Source: Daejeonella lutea
GTDB taxonomy: Bacteria; Bacteroidota; Bacteroidia; Sphingobacteriales; Sphingobacteriaceae
Assembly (NCBI RefSeq): GCF_900168015.1
Contig: NZ_FUYR01000006.1
Coordinates: forward strand, 62,001 to 126,000
DNA length: 64,000 nt
Direction: 5' to 3'
Part shown: in pieces, positions 17,444 through 24,995 of the stretch
Numbering within the stretch: position 1 is the stretch's first letter
Layout of the letters: the number at the start of each line of letters is the position of its first letter
The notes under the pieces: generated by a model
Seen by the model: the letters and a program-made list of their open reading frames with translations, nothing else
Told to the model about the DNA's origin: nothing
The model's database searches: none
Position numbers and translations under genes: made by a program

Positions 17444-17590
17444 GTTCGGATATCATGAATTTTATCGACATGTATTCGAATTTAAATGCAATCAATCCTC
17501 TCCACTTCATTTCTCCAAATTAACTCCTTACTATAACCAGGAATTTACTTTCATTTCCTTCAATTATCACGGTAACGTAAGCCTAGTGTA

Positions 17591-17617
17591 ACTTACTTAT
17601 AACATACACAAGTAAGT
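17591..17617. promoter_or_regulatory. inverted repeat upstream of the DUF4136 lipoprotein gene
   Basis: ACTTACTT (17591-17598) and AAGTAAGT (17610-17617) are perfect 8-bp inverted arms with centres 19 bp apart, about 50 bp before the start at 17665. No T-tract follows, so an operator is more likely than a terminator. Confidence 0.4.
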
Positions 17618-17664
17618 ATATTATATGCGTTATATGTGTAATAACAAAATAAAAGAAGGAGATT

Positions 17665-18255
17665 ATGAAAAAGTTGATGTTATTATTTGCTTTGAGCACT
17701 ATTATGCTTGGAGCTTGTTCACCATACAATTATTATTCATACAAGAGCGACAAAACTGATTTCTCTAAATATCGCACCTTTGCCTGGCTTCCGTCAAAAG
17801 ACGCTAAAGGAAACGGCATATTTGACAATAGCATTGCTGAGGAAAGGATAATTGAAGCGACAAGTCAGGCATTAAGTAAAAAAGGGCTGGAGTTAAATAA
17901 TGAGCAGCCTGACCTGCTTATTAAATACACAGCCGTTGTGGATGACAAAACGAGAACGACCAGCAATCCGGTCTATTATCGAGCACCCTCCTATTATGTC
18001 CCTAGAGTAGCTTATTCAGGAGGGAGACGTTATTATTACTACCAATTTGTTAACCCCTTTCCTGTATATGTGGGGTCGGAAATGCGAAAAGAAAATTTCG
18101 AAGAAGGCAGTGTAATGATTGACCTTATCGACAGAGCAACTTCAAAAGTGATCTGGAGAGGCTGGGGAAAAGGACAGGTTAACGATCCTGAAAAAGCCGT
18201 AGAAGATATACCCGAAGTTATTGAAAAAATCTTCGGCAAGTTCCCGGCAACATAA
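17665..18255 (+). CDS. DUF4136 lipoprotein
   Basis: This 196-residue envelope protein starts MKKLMLLFALSTIMLGACS, a lipoprotein signal with a lipobox ending at Cys18. The mature part matches the DUF4136 pattern: DFSKYRTFAWLP near the N-terminus, ERIIEATSQALSKKGLEL, LLIKYTAVVDD, then GSVMIDLIDRATSKVIWRGW. A Tyr-rich stretch lies between residues 93 and 120. Function is unknown in the family. The start is preceded by AAGGAGA, one of the few real Shine-Dalgarno sequences in this window. A strong terminator follows 20 bp after the stop, so the gene is monocistronic. Confidence 0.88.
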   Translation: MKKLMLLFALSTIMLGACSPYNYYSYKSDKTDFSKYRTFAWLPSKDAKGNGIFDNSIAEERIIEATSQALSKKGLELNNEQPDLLIKYTAVVDDKTRTTSNPVYYRAPSYYVPRVAYSGGRRYYYYQFVNPFPVYVGSEMRKENFEEGSVMIDLIDRATSKVIWRGWGKGQVNDPEKAVEDIPEVIEKIFGKFPAT

Positions 18256-18652
18256 GATAGTGTGTGTGTGTGATTAGCCCGTCGTGAATTTTTACGGCGG
18301 GCTTTTTTGCGTTTTTAGCAGAAATCTGCACGTGTTTTATAACGACTCATAAATCCAAAATAATTGACCAAAAGACCATCATAAAATGACATTTCGCATG
18401 TCGTTAACACATTTTAACAAAGTATATTTTGAGATCAATGGGTAATTTTCCACGGTTCTAGCAACTCAAATAAATTGAAATTTATTTAAAGCCTCACTAT
18501 CACATACTTAAGTCAAAATCTTTGACGCAAATCCAAGCTAAATTTACACATTTTACCCTCCTAACATTTAAGTTACAGACCGCGAATGGTGATTTCTGCC
18601 TATATAAAACAATGTTTTGTAGCAGACATTTGAGGTATAAAATCACACCATT
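18256..18652. other. intergenic region
   Basis: This 397-bp spacer holds a (gt)n run at 18260-18271, the terminator at 18276-18308 and an AT-rich remainder leading to the NTF2-like gene. A short palindrome (aaataaattgaaatttattt) occurs near 18470. No open frame, RNA gene or clear TTTG-N19-TAnnTTTG promoter was recognised. Confidence 0.4.
18276..18308 (+). terminator. rho-independent terminator after the DUF4136 gene
   Basis: A 10-bp stem (agcccgtcgt / acggcgggct, one G-T pair) with an 8-base loop is followed by six T residues. Confidence 0.85.
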
Positions 18653-19108
18653 ATGAAACTTAAATCTTTCTTGTTATGTACAGTACTGGGTGCTGTTCTA
18701 ACCACCGCAACTTTTGCAAATACTCCACCTTCTGCTGAGGCCAAAAATGTACTGGACGCTTACGCTGAAAGTCATGTAAATACCGACGCCAGTAAGCTCG
18801 AGAAAATCCTTAGTTATGATGCTCTCATGAAATTTTCAAAAGGAAGTGAAGTAATGTCACAGGGTCAGGCTGCTATCATTAAGCTTATGCGCCAGAATCA
18901 GGGAATTAAGCAGAACTGCTCTACCGTGGTTGATGTACTTGCCAGCAGCGACGCTATGGTTTTAGCAAAAGTAAACTTCGTATATGAAGGGTTCGTTATC
19001 GAAAACTACCTCACGCTGGAACTGGATAGAAATCAGAACTGGAAAATTACTCGCATCAATAAGTTCTACACTGAAGCGGGGTCTCCAAAAGTTTTGACAC
19101 AAGAATAA
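18653..19108 (+). CDS. secreted NTF2/SnoaL-like protein (DUF4440 type)
   Basis: This 151-residue protein has a signal peptide (hydrophobic run SFLLCTVLGAVLTTATFA, probable cut after TFA). A small alpha+beta cone fold of the NTF2-like superfamily follows: NVLDAYAESHVNTDASKLEKIL, given here as the helix NVLDAYAESHVN and the strand DASKLEKILSYDA, then MSQGQAAIIKLM and the paired strands LAKVNFVYEG and ENYLTLELDRNQNWKITRI. Such proteins may bind small ligands; no catalytic residues are evident. It stands alone, followed by a hairpin terminator. Confidence 0.78.
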   Translation: MKLKSFLLCTVLGAVLTTATFANTPPSAEAKNVLDAYAESHVNTDASKLEKILSYDALMKFSKGSEVMSQGQAAIIKLMRQNQGIKQNCSTVVDVLASSDAMVLAKVNFVYEGFVIENYLTLELDRNQNWKITRINKFYTEAGSPKVLTQE

Positions 19109-19130
19109 CAAATCGCTTGTAGCAAAGTAA

Positions 19131-19170
19131 AAAGAGCGCTCGTATCACTTTATTACGAGGGCTCTCCTTT
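19131..19170 (+). terminator. probable terminator after the NTF2-like gene
   Basis: agagcgctcgta and tacgagggctct pair with one mismatch around an 11-base loop, followed by CCTTTATT. The weak T-tract lowers confidence. Confidence 0.6.
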
Positions 19171-19208
19171 ATTAAAATAAGAAACGATGCAAACCTCATT
19201 CCTTTTAT

Positions 19209-20117
19209 ATGAATAATTCCAACAAAGATGTCGTCAGATCCGAGAGGTACAGCAGCAGATATACGAGAGGCTTTTTAAAAATGCTGATAAATGATGGCCA
19301 GGCGGAGACCGATCAATACGTCGATCAGTTTTACACTTCGAAAAATTATCAAGGCAGATTAGAAGCCATAAAATACCTCATTAGGGTTTCTGGAAAATTT
19401 ACCTTCCCGGAAAGTATATTTATCGATGCCTTAAACGATTTCTGCTCGCAGGTAAAAGTTTATGTGCTCCAAAACTATGATTTTAAGAATGTGAACGACC
19501 GTGAAATTCAAAGTTGCCTTGCCGATATAGCAAAGAACGACGAAAAAATTCAAGTGCGTGCACTTGCTATGGACAGGCTTTCCGGAATGAATGCCGCAGA
19601 ACATCACGACCTGTTCTTTTCAACCTCATTACTAAAAAGTTCTAAAGAATCTGCATCCGGACTGCGGGGACTTTTTAAGCTGGATAAAGAAAAAGCCTAC
19701 CAAATGGCAAAGTTCCGCGCTGAAGGATCAAGTGGAAATCTCGATCTAGCAATTGCTGAAATATTCCAGGCTGAAGGTAATACCGATGACCTGCACTTTT
19801 TTAAAACGCGCTTAAAGAGCAGAACGAAATTTAACAAAATAGATCTCGTGCGAATCTATTTTAAAATGCTGGGAAAAATTCAGATAGAAGCCGTTATAAA
19901 AAGCCATGTCATTTTTATCTGTGAAGATATTTCTTCCACCGGCAATACAGAACTTGTGCAACGCCTGATAATGGAACTATACCAGTTTATTTCTGACCAT
20001 AAGATTTTACTTGGCCAGCATGAAGATCTTCAACGGTTTGTTAATAAAACCATCGATTTGCTTTTGGAAAAAGATTACCTGAAAACCAAAAAAGCTGACC
20101 CGTTTGGTCCGATTTAA
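19209..20117 (+). CDS. hypothetical helical protein (HEAT-repeat-like)
   Basis: This 302-residue cytoplasmic protein has no signal peptide or membrane segment. The sequence is almost entirely predicted helix, with paired-helix units such as RLEAIKYLIRVSGKFTFPESI, noted here by its core EAIKYLIRVSGKF, then FIDALNDFCSQVKVYVL and QVRALAMDRLSGM, resembling HEAT/armadillo-type scaffolds. No enzymatic motif is evident. It starts 100 bp after the NTF2-like gene and converges with the GlxA-type regulator only 6 bp away. I do not recognise a named family; a protein-protein interaction role is only a guess. Confidence 0.7.
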   Translation: MNNSNKDVVRSERYSSRYTRGFLKMLINDGQAETDQYVDQFYTSKNYQGRLEAIKYLIRVSGKFTFPESIFIDALNDFCSQVKVYVLQNYDFKNVNDREIQSCLADIAKNDEKIQVRALAMDRLSGMNAAEHHDLFFSTSLLKSSKESASGLRGLFKLDKEKAYQMAKFRAEGSSGNLDLAIAEIFQAEGNTDDLHFFKTRLKSRTKFNKIDLVRIYFKMLGKIQIEAVIKSHVIFICEDISSTGNTELVQRLIMELYQFISDHKILLGQHEDLQRFVNKTIDLLLEKDYLKTKKADPFGPI

Positions 20118-20123
20118 TCTAAT

Positions 20124-21095
20124 TTAGGCAGCCTGGAATTTCGCACGATAACCCGTGGGTGTCATCCCTACAGTTTTTCTAAAGATCTTTCGGAAAGCCT
20201 TAGGATCATTGTACCCTGAATTAAGCATAATTTCCAGCATCTGTTGGTTCGTTTGCTCAAGTAATTTCTTGGCGGCTTCAATTCGGGTTTTTTGTAGATA
20301 CTCTATTGGTGTAATGCCGGTCACCAGCTTAAACCTTCTGGCAATATTTCTTCTGCTTGCAGGTACATCCTTAATAATTTCCTCAATTGTACAGGCGTTA
20401 TGATAGGCTGCTTCGATCTTTTGCTGAGCCATAGCAACAAGCTCATCATTATGGTCCTGTGCCGGCTGAAACGTCCCGAAATAGGATTGATTAGCTCTAT
20501 CCATATCAATTGCGAACAATTTGGCCGTTTTAATGGCAGTCTCCTTGCCGCAATAACCCTGAATTAAGTGAAGCAGCAGGTGAAAGCTTGATGTTGCACC
20601 ACCGCTTGTAAATAAACCATTATCACCGGTTACTACTTTATCACGCAGCAATCGCACATCAGGAAAATTGAGGCTAAAAGCCTCGCAAGCGTCTATATGG
20701 GTTGTCGCATGACGTCCATTTAACATGCCCGTGGCACCAAGCAGAAAGGCCCCGGTACAAAATGTTGCAATTTCAGTTCCTGCTTCGAAACGAGCCTTTA
20801 ACCATGGAATAAACTTTTCATTTTCGTGAATGGCATTTTTGATGTTTTCAGTTGAAAACGCAGGAATTAATAAAAGATCCATATGCTCCGCCCGTTCAAG
20901 CGAAGAAACGGGGTATTTCGAGAACGCAGTGTCTCGTGCAGACTCATCGGAAGAGATCATCGTAATCAGGAATGGATTCCCTTTATCCTCCTTGCGGTAT
21001 ATACTGTTTACACTCTCAAAAATGTCGAGGATTGCAGCTACACTTAATAACCGATAATGCTTCGTAAGAATGATGCCTAATTTAACCATGAGCAA
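20124..21095 (-). CDS. GlxA-type transcriptional regulator (DJ-1/PfpI domain plus AraC HTH)
   Basis: This 323-residue regulator has an N-terminal class I amidotransferase-like (DJ-1/PfpI) domain, residues 1 to about 180, whose nucleophile-elbow motif is IATFCTGAFLLG. An AraC-type double helix-turn-helix occupies residues 215-323 (IEEIIKDVPASRRNIARRF; MLEIMLNSGYNDPKAFRKIF). Family members act as transcription regulators. A second ATG two codons downstream (21089) is an equally possible start. The ligand and regulon are unknown; the flanking genes give no direct clue. Confidence 0.88.
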   Translation of the reverse strand: MLMVKLGIILTKHYRLLSVAAILDIFESVNSIYRKEDKGNPFLITMISSDESARDTAFSKYPVSSLERAEHMDLLLIPAFSTENIKNAIHENEKFIPWLKARFEAGTEIATFCTGAFLLGATGMLNGRHATTHIDACEAFSLNFPDVRLLRDKVVTGDNGLFTSGGATSSFHLLLHLIQGYCGKETAIKTAKLFAIDMDRANQSYFGTFQPAQDHNDELVAMAQQKIEAAYHNACTIEEIIKDVPASRRNIARRFKLVTGITPIEYLQKTRIEAAKKLLEQTNQQMLEIMLNSGYNDPKAFRKIFRKTVGMTPTGYRAKFQAA

Positions 21096-21204
21096 CAGGG
21101 TTGATGTAAAGTAAAAATAGCATTTTTTGTCTTAAATGACCCCTATCGGAGATTTTTTGGATAAGACCTAGATTTCTTAACTTAAGTGGTCATGTTTAAT
21201 TCAA

Positions 21205-21240
21205 AAAAAAGCCCGCTCCATTTAATTGGGCGGGCTTTTA
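21205..21240 (-). terminator. rho-independent terminator after the Hc1-like gene
   Basis: A 10-bp stem (AAAAGCCCGC 21207-21216 with GCGGGCTTTT 21230-21239) gives a run of T residues on the minus strand after the hairpin. It lies 20 bp after the stop of the histone-like gene. Confidence 0.85.
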
Positions 21241-21259
21241 ATATCTGAAAAAGGGTATA

Positions 21260-21439
21260 TTATTTACCGCTATTTTTTTTCGCAGTTACTTCAGTTCTGA
21301 TCTCCTGAGCAAGGTTTTTAAGATCCTGCATACCTTTACGAACACGAGTTCCAGCTGCGCTGTTGCCTGAATTGTAGAATTTATTAGCGTCAGCCTCAAC
21401 AGAAGCGAACAGGTCTTTCATTTTTGTAAACTTATCCAT
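21260..21439 (-). CDS. histone H1-like DNA-binding protein (Hc1 family)
   Basis: This is a 59-residue basic protein beginning MDKFTKMKDLFASVEADANK and containing AAGTRVRKGMQDLKNLAQEIR, the pattern of the small Hc1/H1-like proteins of Bacteroidota. They are thought to coat DNA. The open frame extends upstream to an ATG at 21517, but the start at 21439 is preferred for two reasons: family members begin here, and a good promoter (21506-21476) places transcription start near 21469, downstream of the longer start. A terminator follows, so the gene is a single-gene unit, probably highly expressed. Confidence 0.88.
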   Translation of the reverse strand: MDKFTKMKDLFASVEADANKFYNSGNSAAGTRVRKGMQDLKNLAQEIRTEVTAKKNSGK

Positions 21440-21475
21440 TGTTTTTTCTTTTTTAATAATTTGATTAAGGTTTAA

Positions 21476-21506
21476 CAAATCTAAATTATTTACAGGTATT
21501 GCCAAA
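21476..21506 (-). promoter_or_regulatory. Bacteroidota-type promoter of the Hc1-like gene
   Basis: On the minus strand TTTG (21506-21503), a 19-base spacer and TAGATTTG (21483-21476) match the -33/-7 consensus of Bacteroidota. The predicted leader is about 30 bases. Confidence 0.75.
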
Positions 21507-21696
21507 TCCTTTTTCAATTATTTTTCATTGCGATTTAATTATTTTCCATATCTGATGGACTGAAGAAATTGTATTACAGGCCGATTACTGTTATAATATG
21601 TAATATTTTATACACTAAGCGCTTGAAATCAATGAATTATCGCATATTTAGTATCAATTTACAATAGTTTAAAAACCGAACCCCTATTTTCAAGAG

Positions 21697-22908
21697 ATGA
21701 AATTATGGTTATCTATATATGCGTTTTTTCTGCCATGCATGCTATTGGCAGGCAATAAACCCCACCCTTTTAGCGCTCAGGATGGTAATAGCCACATTAA
21801 TCTCAGAGTAAAAGCCCGGAATTCAGACCTTTTATATTTACTAGATTGTTCAGAGAACTCTAAAACCGTCAAACTAGGGAATAATTGGAAAACACTTTAT
21901 TTTGAGTTCAAACCTGAGAATATTGGGAACTTTGAATATTCGCATAAACTTAATGGCATCGATGAAAACTGGTCGCGATGGTCAGCTAGTCCCTATGCTG
22001 ACTACGAGGGCTTGCCAAACGGAAACTATAAACTATCAGTTCAGATTCGAAATACCTCTGGTGCTATTGTTCAGCAATTATCCTTTCCTTTTATTATTTC
22101 TACTCCATGGTACCTGACTAGCTGGGCTATTCTGGCATTTTTATCATCGTTATGCATTCTCTTTTATCTGATATTTCAACAACGGCTCCAACATGCAAAT
22201 CCCGGTATAAAAGCAGAACACCCGGAATTTTATCACATTGAAACTGATAAAGTGATTAGCTCGCTGCAGAAAGAAGAACTTGTTGTTGAGGTAAACACGA
22301 AAAATAAAGAACTTGCCACGGTTACAATGCACCTTGTTGAGCGCGGAAAGTTATTATCCCGGGTGCGGGAAGAATTGGCTTTAGCTTTGAAGAATAATCT
22401 GCAGCTTGCCGACTCAAACGATTTTAAGATTATCCTTCGGATGCTCACTGATGCTGAAAAAAATCGTCACGATTGGGAGCAGTTTTCGATACACTTTGAT
22501 GACGTACATCGAAATTTCCTGTCGGTGCTAAAGTCGCAATATCCAGCACTAAGCACGACCGACCTTAAACTATGTGCTTACCTGAAATTAAACCTGAGTT
22601 CCAAAGAAATCGCTCAATCGATGAATATCACCGTAAAAGGTGTTGAGGTAAGTCGATACCGGCTTCGCAAGAAATTAAATATCTCCAAAGACGTCAACTT
22701 ATTTGATTTCCTGCATAAAATTTCCAACTCAAATCTCCCGGCCAAGGCTACGGAAAGCACTGAAACAGACCAGCAAGCGGACGAACTGGCCAGGTTCCTG
22801 TCATTTTTTAACAAGAGCATGACCGCCAAATTCATTACGCAGGGCGGCTACGATTTTTCCAGCGAAGGAATCATCTTCAAGGGATCGATAGCGCATAATA
22901 AGGGATAA
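21697..22908 (+). CDS. Y_Y_Y/LuxR-HTH regulator lacking the beta-propeller sensor
   Basis: This 403-residue membrane regulator has a signal-like N-terminus followed by a Y_Y_Y (immunoglobulin-like) domain at about residues 55-125 (NWKTLYFEFKPENIG, YSHKLNGIDENWSRWS, YADYEGLPNGNYKLSV). A single transmembrane segment (near 138-160), a coiled-coil region and a LuxR-type helix-turn-helix around 285-345 (SSKEIAQSMNITVKGVEVSR) come next. Bacteroidota proteins of this architecture normally carry a two-bladed-repeat propeller of 600 or more residues before Y_Y_Y; it is absent here. The last 36 codons overlap the 3' end of gnd on the other strand. It faces the 11-gene sugar operon and could regulate it; this is inference. 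Confidence 0.8.
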   Translation: MKLWLSIYAFFLPCMLLAGNKPHPFSAQDGNSHINLRVKARNSDLLYLLDCSENSKTVKLGNNWKTLYFEFKPENIGNFEYSHKLNGIDENWSRWSASPYADYEGLPNGNYKLSVQIRNTSGAIVQQLSFPFIISTPWYLTSWAILAFLSSLCILFYLIFQQRLQHANPGIKAEHPEFYHIETDKVISSLQKEELVVEVNTKNKELATVTMHLVERGKLLSRVREELALALKNNLQLADSNDFKIILRMLTDAEKNRHDWEQFSIHFDDVHRNFLSVLKSQYPALSTTDLKLCAYLKLNLSSKEIAQSMNITVKGVEVSRYRLRKKLNISKDVNLFDFLHKISNSNLPAKATESTETDQQADELARFLSFFNKSMTAKFITQGGYDFSSEGIIFKGSIAHNKG

Positions 22909-23697
22909 AGCAATAACAGGTGTAGCAATTTGCTTTTCAAGTGCAGTTTCGAGTGTCCATTTGCCTTCGCCAGAAGAATTCATAATGCCCTTAATTGAAG
23001 CGAGATCGGGCTCCTTTGTCAGTGCCCGTTCGGTAAGTTCCATGAGCCAGCTTCGTACTACAGAGCCCTGATTCCAAAGTCCTGCGATCTTTGCAAGATC
23101 AAGGTCCATATCGCTTTTCTGAAGCATCTCAAAGCCCTCGGCTATGGCCTGCATCATACCATACTCTATACCGTTATGGATCATTTTAACATAATGACCC
23201 GATCCGGCAGGGCCGCAATGTAGATATGCACCCGGCTGAGAAATGTCTTTGATCACGGATTCAATCCTTTCAAATCCTTCCTTGCTGCCCCCTATCATGG
23301 CACATATGCCATTCAGTGCCCCCTCCGTACCACCGCTCGTTCCGCAGTCGAGATAATGAACACCTAAAGGCTCCCATTCTCCAGATCTCCTTATTGAATC
23401 TTTATAGTTAGAATTACCTCCCTCAACAATTATATCGCCCTTTATTAATAATGGCTTTAAGTCTGATAATGCCGACTCCACAAACTCACCAGAAGGAATC
23501 ATCATCCAAATGACCCGGTTTGCACCAAGCTTACCTACAAGATCAGAGAGAGAGCTTGCAGTTTCAACCCCGTCTGTATTTATACTCTCCATAATAGCCT
23601 GATTTACATCATAACCAATTACGTCATGTCCGTTCCTTTTCAGGTTGAGTGCCAGGTTATACCCCATCTTGCCCAGGCCTATAAGTCCGATCTTCAT
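22801..23697 (-). CDS. gnd: 6-phosphogluconate dehydrogenase, decarboxylating (short GntZ/YqeC type)
   Basis: This 298-residue cytoplasmic enzyme oxidises and decarboxylates 6-phosphogluconate to ribulose-5-phosphate. The N-terminal Rossmann motif is GLIGLGKMGYNLALNL. The substrate signature DCGTSGGTEGALNG and the catalytic Lys in GSGHYVKMIHNGIEYGMMQ are intact, and the C-terminus ends FGGHALVKK as expected. The short form lacks the second helical half of the long dimeric enzyme and is often NAD-dependent. It is the last gene of the minus-strand run, 6 bp after GntP and downstream of gluconokinase, completing gluconate use. Its 3' 108 bp overlap the convergent regulator gene. Confidence 0.92.
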   Translation of the reverse strand: MKIGLIGLGKMGYNLALNLKRNGHDVIGYDVNQAIMESINTDGVETASSLSDLVGKLGANRVIWMMIPSGEFVESALSDLKPLLIKGDIIVEGGNSNYKDSIRRSGEWEPLGVHYLDCGTSGGTEGALNGICAMIGGSKEGFERIESVIKDISQPGAYLHCGPAGSGHYVKMIHNGIEYGMMQAIAEGFEMLQKSDMDLDLAKIAGLWNQGSVVRSWLMELTERALTKEPDLASIKGIMNSSGEGKWTLETALEKQIATPVIALSLIMRYRSLEDDSFAGKIVAALRNEFGGHALVKK

Positions 23698-23703
23698 TTT
23701 ATT

Positions 23704-24993
23704 TTATATAAATTGATTTATTATTAAAACGCCTGCCAACCCAAGAAGGGAAACAATACTTTCCATAATCGTCCAGGTGCCGAATGTTTGCTTCAAAGTC
23801 AGATTGAAATACTCTTTAAACATCCAGAATCCTGTATCATTAACATGAGAAAACATCAGACTCCCTGCTCCTACAGACAATACCATAAGTTCAGGTGACA
23901 CGCCCTCTCCTACCAGGGGCAAAACGATCCCTGAAGCTGTTAGACCAGCAACCGTTGCCGATCCCAATGTGACTCTTAGAAGTGCTGTGATTAGCCATGC
24001 GAGAAATAGCGGTGACAGTTCCAGCGAAGCAGACATGCTTTTTACCGTATCGCCGACACCACTGTCTATCAGCACCTGTTTAAATGCACCTCCGGCTGCT
24101 ATGATCAAAATTATCATTGCGATGCTTTTTACCCCTTCTGTACAGGAATCCATAGCTTTCGTTATCGGAATTCTTTGAACAATAATTGTTACAAGAACAG
24201 CTATGAGCAACGCAACTGTCGGATCTGACAAAAAAACAAACAGTGGCTTAGCAGCTCCTGCTGATAGGAAATTTGTACCAATAGTCCCTATGATGATCAG
24301 CACTACCGGAAGTAATGCCGTAGTGAAACTTCTTAAACCAGAGGGAAGCAATTCCTCTCCTTCGGGATTGAATTCACTTGGGATATCTCCCATATTGCTT
24401 TTTAGAATAAGTCGCGGAAATATAATCCCGCCAGCAATGGCTATTGGAACGCTTAATATCAATCCATAAATAAGAATATATCCCACATCCGCTTTGAATA
24501 TCGATGCCAGAGCAATCGGTCCTGGATGTGGAGGGAGAAAACCATGTGTAACAGACAAAGAGGCAGCCATTGGCAAGGCGAGATATAATAGCGGCAATCG
24601 GGTAGCGGAAGCAATCGCAAAAACTAAGGGTACAAGCACAACAAATCCGGCATTATAGAACAATGGAATTCCCACCAGGAGACCGGTAAGCAAGATTGCC
24701 CACTGGATATTTTTATATCCAAAGAACCGAATCAATATAAAGACGATCTTTTTTGCCGCCCCCGTATCCTCAATCAATTTCCCCATCATTGCTCCTAGGG
24801 CGAGAACCATAACCATGCTCCCCAACGTACCGCCTATTCCGGCCCCTATTGTAGTCATAACTTTAGCAACAGGCATCCCTAGTAATAAGCCGGTTATGAT
24901 GGAGACTAGCAACAAGGCTATCATTGGGCTTAGCTTCCTGACAATAAGGACCAGCAAAAGAATGAGCCCGAAAAGGACAATAAGTAGTGACAT
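23704..24993 (-). CDS. GntP-family gluconate:H+ symporter
   Basis: This 429-residue polytopic inner-membrane permease is of the GntP family, which imports gluconate or related aldonates with protons. It shows the family segments GAGIGGTLGSMVMVLALGAM and the conserved FLPPHPGP motif. About twelve hydrophobic segments are visible. It lies 6 bp upstream of gnd and 2 bp downstream of the FGGY kinase, so uptake, phosphorylation and oxidation are encoded together. Exact substrate (gluconate, idonate or another aldonate) cannot be read from the sequence alone. Confidence 0.92.
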   Translation of the reverse strand: MSLLIVLFGLILLLVLIVRKLSPMIALLLVSIITGLLLGMPVAKVMTTIGAGIGGTLGSMVMVLALGAMMGKLIEDTGAAKKIVFILIRFFGYKNIQWAILLTGLLVGIPLFYNAGFVVLVPLVFAIASATRLPLLYLALPMAASLSVTHGFLPPHPGPIALASIFKADVGYILIYGLILSVPIAIAGGIIFPRLILKSNMGDIPSEFNPEGEELLPSGLRSFTTALLPVVLIIIGTIGTNFLSAGAAKPLFVFLSDPTVALLIAVLVTIIVQRIPITKAMDSCTEGVKSIAMIILIIAAGGAFKQVLIDSGVGDTVKSMSASLELSPLFLAWLITALLRVTLGSATVAGLTASGIVLPLVGEGVSPELMVLSVGAGSLMFSHVNDTGFWMFKEYFNLTLKQTFGTWTIMESIVSLLGLAGVLIINQFI

Positions 24994-24995
24994 GA

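Noticed and set aside
21440-21517. 26-codon N-terminal extension of the Hc1-like protein
   Set aside because: The promoter lies within it and family members start at the downstream Met.
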